Shown here one piece after another: positions 14,511 to 16,634 of a DNA stretch of 16,634 nt; the first letter of the stretch is position 1; each line of letters starts with the position of its first letter. The position numbers were made by a program, and so were the translations under genes. The stretch is from Oleispira sp963933055 (GTDB lineage Bacteria > Pseudomonadota > Gammaproteobacteria > Pseudomonadales > Oceanobacteraceae): contig CAWVSY010000070.1 in the NCBI GenBank assembly GCA_963933055.1, forward strand, positions 1-16,634, written 5' to 3'. The notes below the pieces were generated by a model, which saw only the letters and a list, made by a program, of their open reading frames with translations, had not been told where the DNA came from and made no database searches.

Positions 14511-15701
14511 TTAAAACCTTAATTGGGCGCGCAGTGAATATGCGCGTCCGGTTTGATGAGTATTCGTAGTATCGCCAGTTACCCATGGTGTACTCATATT
14601 CATCATTATTTTGAAGTGATGGTTAATGTGAACATTGATACCGACTAAGCTTGACGATGTTTTACTGCCGATATTATTATCTTCTAAATTTAGATAAGAG
14701 TGGCGAATCACCCCTTCAATCGCCATTCGTTTGTCATCATTCGATGACTTAAACTCCCCTTTTTTATATCGATAATCCCCCCGGATTTTATAGCTAGCTT
14801 GAAAGTAGGCGCCGGAAAAGTGCCAGTTATTATCGTCAACTTGCTGCAGCGTATTAGAGAAAAACTCTGCCTGCATTAATAGATTCTTTCTATGCAGAGC
14901 CAAGTCCATTTGATAAATCATACTTTGCTTCGCATAGAATCTAGGGCCTCTTACGATACTGTCTCCAGTATTTACTTCAGCGTTACTTTTATATTGAATT
15001 TTTTCGCCATTCAGCCAGCGCTTCGATAACGTGCTTCCTATATGCAAGGTCGTCTTTTTGTTTCTTATGGGCGCCATTGTGACCCTCATCGTCACGGCTT
15101 CTGTATCTTCATCCTTTTTTTTAGACAAATCAAAGTGCGTCAGTGCAAACTCTTCATCCGTTGCACGATTAATGAAATAGCCTGCTGCGACAGTATAGAA
15201 TTTATCTTTTTGATCTATCTGTATACCGTAGCTTCTGCTAGGAGAAAACACAGCAGAAGGCAATGAGCGCTCTATCGAAATGAGTTCTGATGAACTGGTT
15301 TGCTGCTCTAAACCAAAAGGTTCTTTCATGTGCCCAATTTGAAAACCCATGCTTTGACGATTTTCAACTCGAAGGTAAGCATCGCCGAGGGTTAGCTTAC
15401 TCTCATCGTCAAAGCTTCTAGCGTATTTAATTTGAAGCTTGCTCTTTATGTATTTATCTGGCCTTACCGTGATGCCAATCTTAGAACGGCGTATTTCAGT
15501 TTTGTGCTGATACTCTTCACTATTTTTGTCATAGAAGGGTGAATAATTATCATGATCTAGCATTAAGTAGCCATCGATGTTGAATGTAGCCTTGCTCTTT
15601 TTTGAAGGGGAGCTTTGCTTATCTTCGATTGAGTGAGCTAAAAAGCTCATCAGGCCCATCATGGTTATTATAAAATTACGCATTATGCTTAAGTTCTTCA
15701 T
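14511..15701 (-). CDS. Phosphate/polyphosphate-type porin (OprO/OprP family)
   Basis: Predicted outer-membrane beta-barrel of 396 residues. The signal peptide ends near FLAHS (24). The mature part alternates strands with aromatic girdles and ends in LRAQLRF, a terminal Phe as recognised by the BAM machinery. The family segment at 120-161 (GHMKEPFGLEQQTSSSE, then ERSLPSAVFSPSRSYGI) is typical of the Porin_O_P group, in which P. aeruginosa OprP and OprO favour phosphate and polyphosphate. Selectivity in distant members is not established. Early strands are rich in Lys/Arg. It overlaps the DUF4956 gene by 26 bases from this start. An in-frame ATG at 15683 would reduce the overlap to 8 bases with an 18-residue signal peptide, and neither start has a strong ribosome site. 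It is the last gene of the VTC - DUF4956 - porin run. Confidence 0.82.
   Translation of the reverse strand: MKNLSIMRNFIITMMGLMSFLAHSIEDKQSSPSKKSKATFNIDGYLMLDHDNYSPFYDKNSEEYQHKTEIRRSKIGITVRPDKYIKSKLQIKYARSFDDESKLTLGDAYLRVENRQSMGFQIGHMKEPFGLEQQTSSSELISIERSLPSAVFSPSRSYGIQIDQKDKFYTVAAGYFINRATDEEFALTHFDLSKKKDEDTEAVTMRVTMAPIRNKKTTLHIGSTLSKRWLNGEKIQYKSNAEVNTGDSIVRGPRFYAKQSMIYQMDLALHRKNLLMQAEFFSNTLQQVDDNNWHFSGAYFQASYKIRGDYRYKKGEFKSSNDDKRMAIEGVIRHSYLNLEDNNIGSKTSSSLVGINVHINHHFKIMMNMSTPWVTGDTTNTHQTGRAYSLRAQLRF
14525..14549. repeat. GC-rich hairpin at the DUF748/porin convergence
   Basis: GGGCGCGCA (14525-14533) pairs with TGCGCGTCC (14541-14549) over 9 bp with one G-T wobble and a 7-base loop. It lies in the last codons of the porin gene, 32 bases past the DUF748 stop codon. 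No T-run follows on either strand, so it is not a standard intrinsic terminator. It could still slow polymerase or protect mRNA 3' ends. Confidence 0.4.
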
Positions 15702-16302
15702 TGTTTATTTTTTTATCGCCTATTTTCTTATCGGTCGGAGAAAAAAGAATCTTCAAACGAGTGCTATCTCTAAGGAAATCTATGTTTAATACTTCTACTT
15801 GCAGAACATTGAGCCCTGTTCTGATGCGTATGTCTTCGATGAGTGCTTCACGGCGAGAGAGGTTAATGTTTTCTATTTTTTCGTAATCAATCTCTAGCTC
15901 ATCCAGAGACGGCATTAAAAAGTTAGTTTCTAGTAGGTAAGTTATGGCACACATGGATAAGGTGATTATTAATAGCTCATAAGGGGACATGGTGCTTACG
16001 GCTGATAATAGCGCGATTGCGATCACTAGAAATAAGTAGGTCATTTCTTTGATGCTAATGGACTCTGTTCGGTAACGAAGCATTGAGAATACGGCAAATA
16101 ATCCAAATGCGAACCCCATTGAAACGTCTGCGGTATGCAGTAAAAAAGTAACTAAAAAAACACCCATTCCAAAGAGTATAAAAGAAGATGCGTTGGCTCT
16201 ATGTTGGGAGAATTTATAGTAGCAAAAACGTATTAATAGCACGCTCGCAAGGGTATTTATTAATAAGCGCAGTATGAAGTCGGTACCGAGAGTTAATTCC
16301 AT
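15676..16302 (-). CDS. DUF4956 membrane protein
   Basis: Inner-membrane protein of 208 residues with no assigned function. Hydrophobic helices lie at about 12-28, 40-58, 62-74, 88-104 and 108-125. A soluble C-terminal part of about 80 residues (DELEIDYEKIENINLSRREALIEDI..., then a ...VLNIDFLRDSTRLKI strand pair) follows and is probably cytoplasmic. The segment SMLRYRTESISIKEMTYLF (73-91) is the conserved core of DUF4956. Such genes commonly stand beside VTC-domain polyphosphate polymerase genes, and the upstream gene here is one (78-base gap). A weak AAAAAGG lies upstream of the ATG. A role as membrane partner or channel for the polymerase is inference. Confidence 0.85.
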   Translation of the reverse strand: MELTLGTDFILRLLINTLASVLLIRFCYYKFSQHRANASSFILFGMGVFLVTFLLHTADVSMGFAFGLFAVFSMLRYRTESISIKEMTYLFLVIAIALLSAVSTMSPYELLIITLSMCAITYLLETNFLMPSLDELEIDYEKIENINLSRREALIEDIRIRTGLNVLQVEVLNIDFLRDSTRLKILFSPTDKKIGDKKINNEELKHNA

Positions 16303-16380
16303 TGTTGTATTTAACCTTTTTATTTTTTTAGTGAAATTGAGTGTTTAAATAAAATTGATCGCTGAGTGATGTTGTGGCGA

Positions 16381-16634
16381 TTAATGCTGTCTATTTAAGT
16401 CGTTAAGTTTTCGTAAAATATGCTTAAAGTTGTTTGCTTTTAACGGTTCTGAGTTGCTCTGATCTTCTGTGGTAAGCAGGCTTCCTATACAGTATTTGCT
16501 AAAGTTAATTTCTTTATGGTTGTGTTGTTTCATAAAACGTCGACAAGCAGAGTCAAGAGGCTTTCGAACTTGTTTCACTTCAACAATGAATACGTTGTTT
16601 TGAATCGACTGAACCTTATTTTTAGCGTTATTTT
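16381..16634 (-). CDS. VTC-type polyphosphate polymerase domain protein, N-terminal part outside window
   Basis: Only the last 83 codons are in the window, open to the edge. The segment VFIVEVK (about 14-20 of the visible part) and, about 30 residues later, INFSKYCIGSLL match the end of the VTC tunnel fold. In this fold a Glu and Lys on neighbouring strands line the tunnel, and a Ser-Lys-Tyr/Phe segment closes it. Eukaryotic Vtc4 uses this fold to make polyphosphate from ATP. Bacterial members are widespread and mostly uncharacterised. A short tail rich in Asn and Lys follows. A GTG at 16578 in the frame is internal to the strand and is not the start. It is the upstream gene of the DUF4956-porin run. 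Confidence in the family is good given the short piece and the DUF4956 neighbour. Confidence 0.78.
   Translation of the reverse strand, partial: NNAKNKVQSIQNNVFIVEVKQVRKPLDSACRRFMKQHNHKEINFSKYCIGSLLTTEDQSNSEPLKANNFKHILRKLNDLNRQH

Noticed and set aside
14525..14549. Reading the GC-rich hairpin as an intrinsic terminator
   Set aside because: No run of T follows on either strand and the arms encode the conserved end of the porin, so only a hairpin is recorded.
16381..16578. A stand-alone 65-residue small protein
   Set aside because: The frame is open upstream to the window edge and reads into a VTC-type strand (VFIVEVK), so this is the end of a larger gene.

Overview
The window reads as chromosomal DNA of a marine, hydrocarbon-using gammaproteobacterium. 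It is AT-rich and combines an AlkB-type alkane hydroxylase with smc, zipA and ligA in one run. The closest picture from memory is Oleispira/Thalassolituus-type Oceanospirillales; this placement is inference, as no search was possible. The order alkB - GntR regulator - smc - zipA - ligA also matches what I recall for Pseudomonas aeruginosa (alkB2 to lig, PA1525-PA1529), so this is old, vertically kept context and not a recent island. No tRNA, rRNA, insertion sequence, CRISPR array or phage gene is visible. No gene-free stretch exceeds 300 bases.

Region 1 (1-1893) is the alkane module. alkB runs leftward off the window edge, and a FadR/FCD-type GntR regulator is divergent from it. The 283-base spacer holds a perfect GntR-type half-site pair, TTGT-N3-ACAA, over the likely alkB start of transcription. 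It also holds a near-copy of that site and an 8-bp inverted repeat.

Region 2 (1929-10312, plus strand) is a housekeeping run: smc (chromosome organisation), zipA (divisome), ligA (DNA ligase), a lytic-transglycosylase-like lipoprotein overlapping the end of ligA, and a beta-class carbonic anhydrase. Spacings are short, so much of it may be co-transcribed from upstream of gntR. An additional consensus -10 box lies just before zipA.

Region 3 (10324-11866, minus strand) is a two-gene operon: a TesB-like acyl-CoA thioesterase followed, with an 11-base overlap, by an exported solute-binding protein that has no permease partner here.

Region 4 (11986-14493, plus strand) is one large inner-membrane-anchored DUF748/AsmA-like protein. 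It is divergent from the thioesterase and convergent with the next operon.

Region 5 (14511-16634, minus strand) is the least understood part: the C-terminal end of a VTC-type polyphosphate polymerase domain protein, a DUF4956 membrane protein, and a phosphate/polyphosphate-type (OprO/OprP family) porin, apparently in one operon. VTC and DUF4956 genes are commonly paired in bacteria without an established role. The added porin suggests a polyphosphate-linked envelope function and is the best candidate for undescribed biology in this window.
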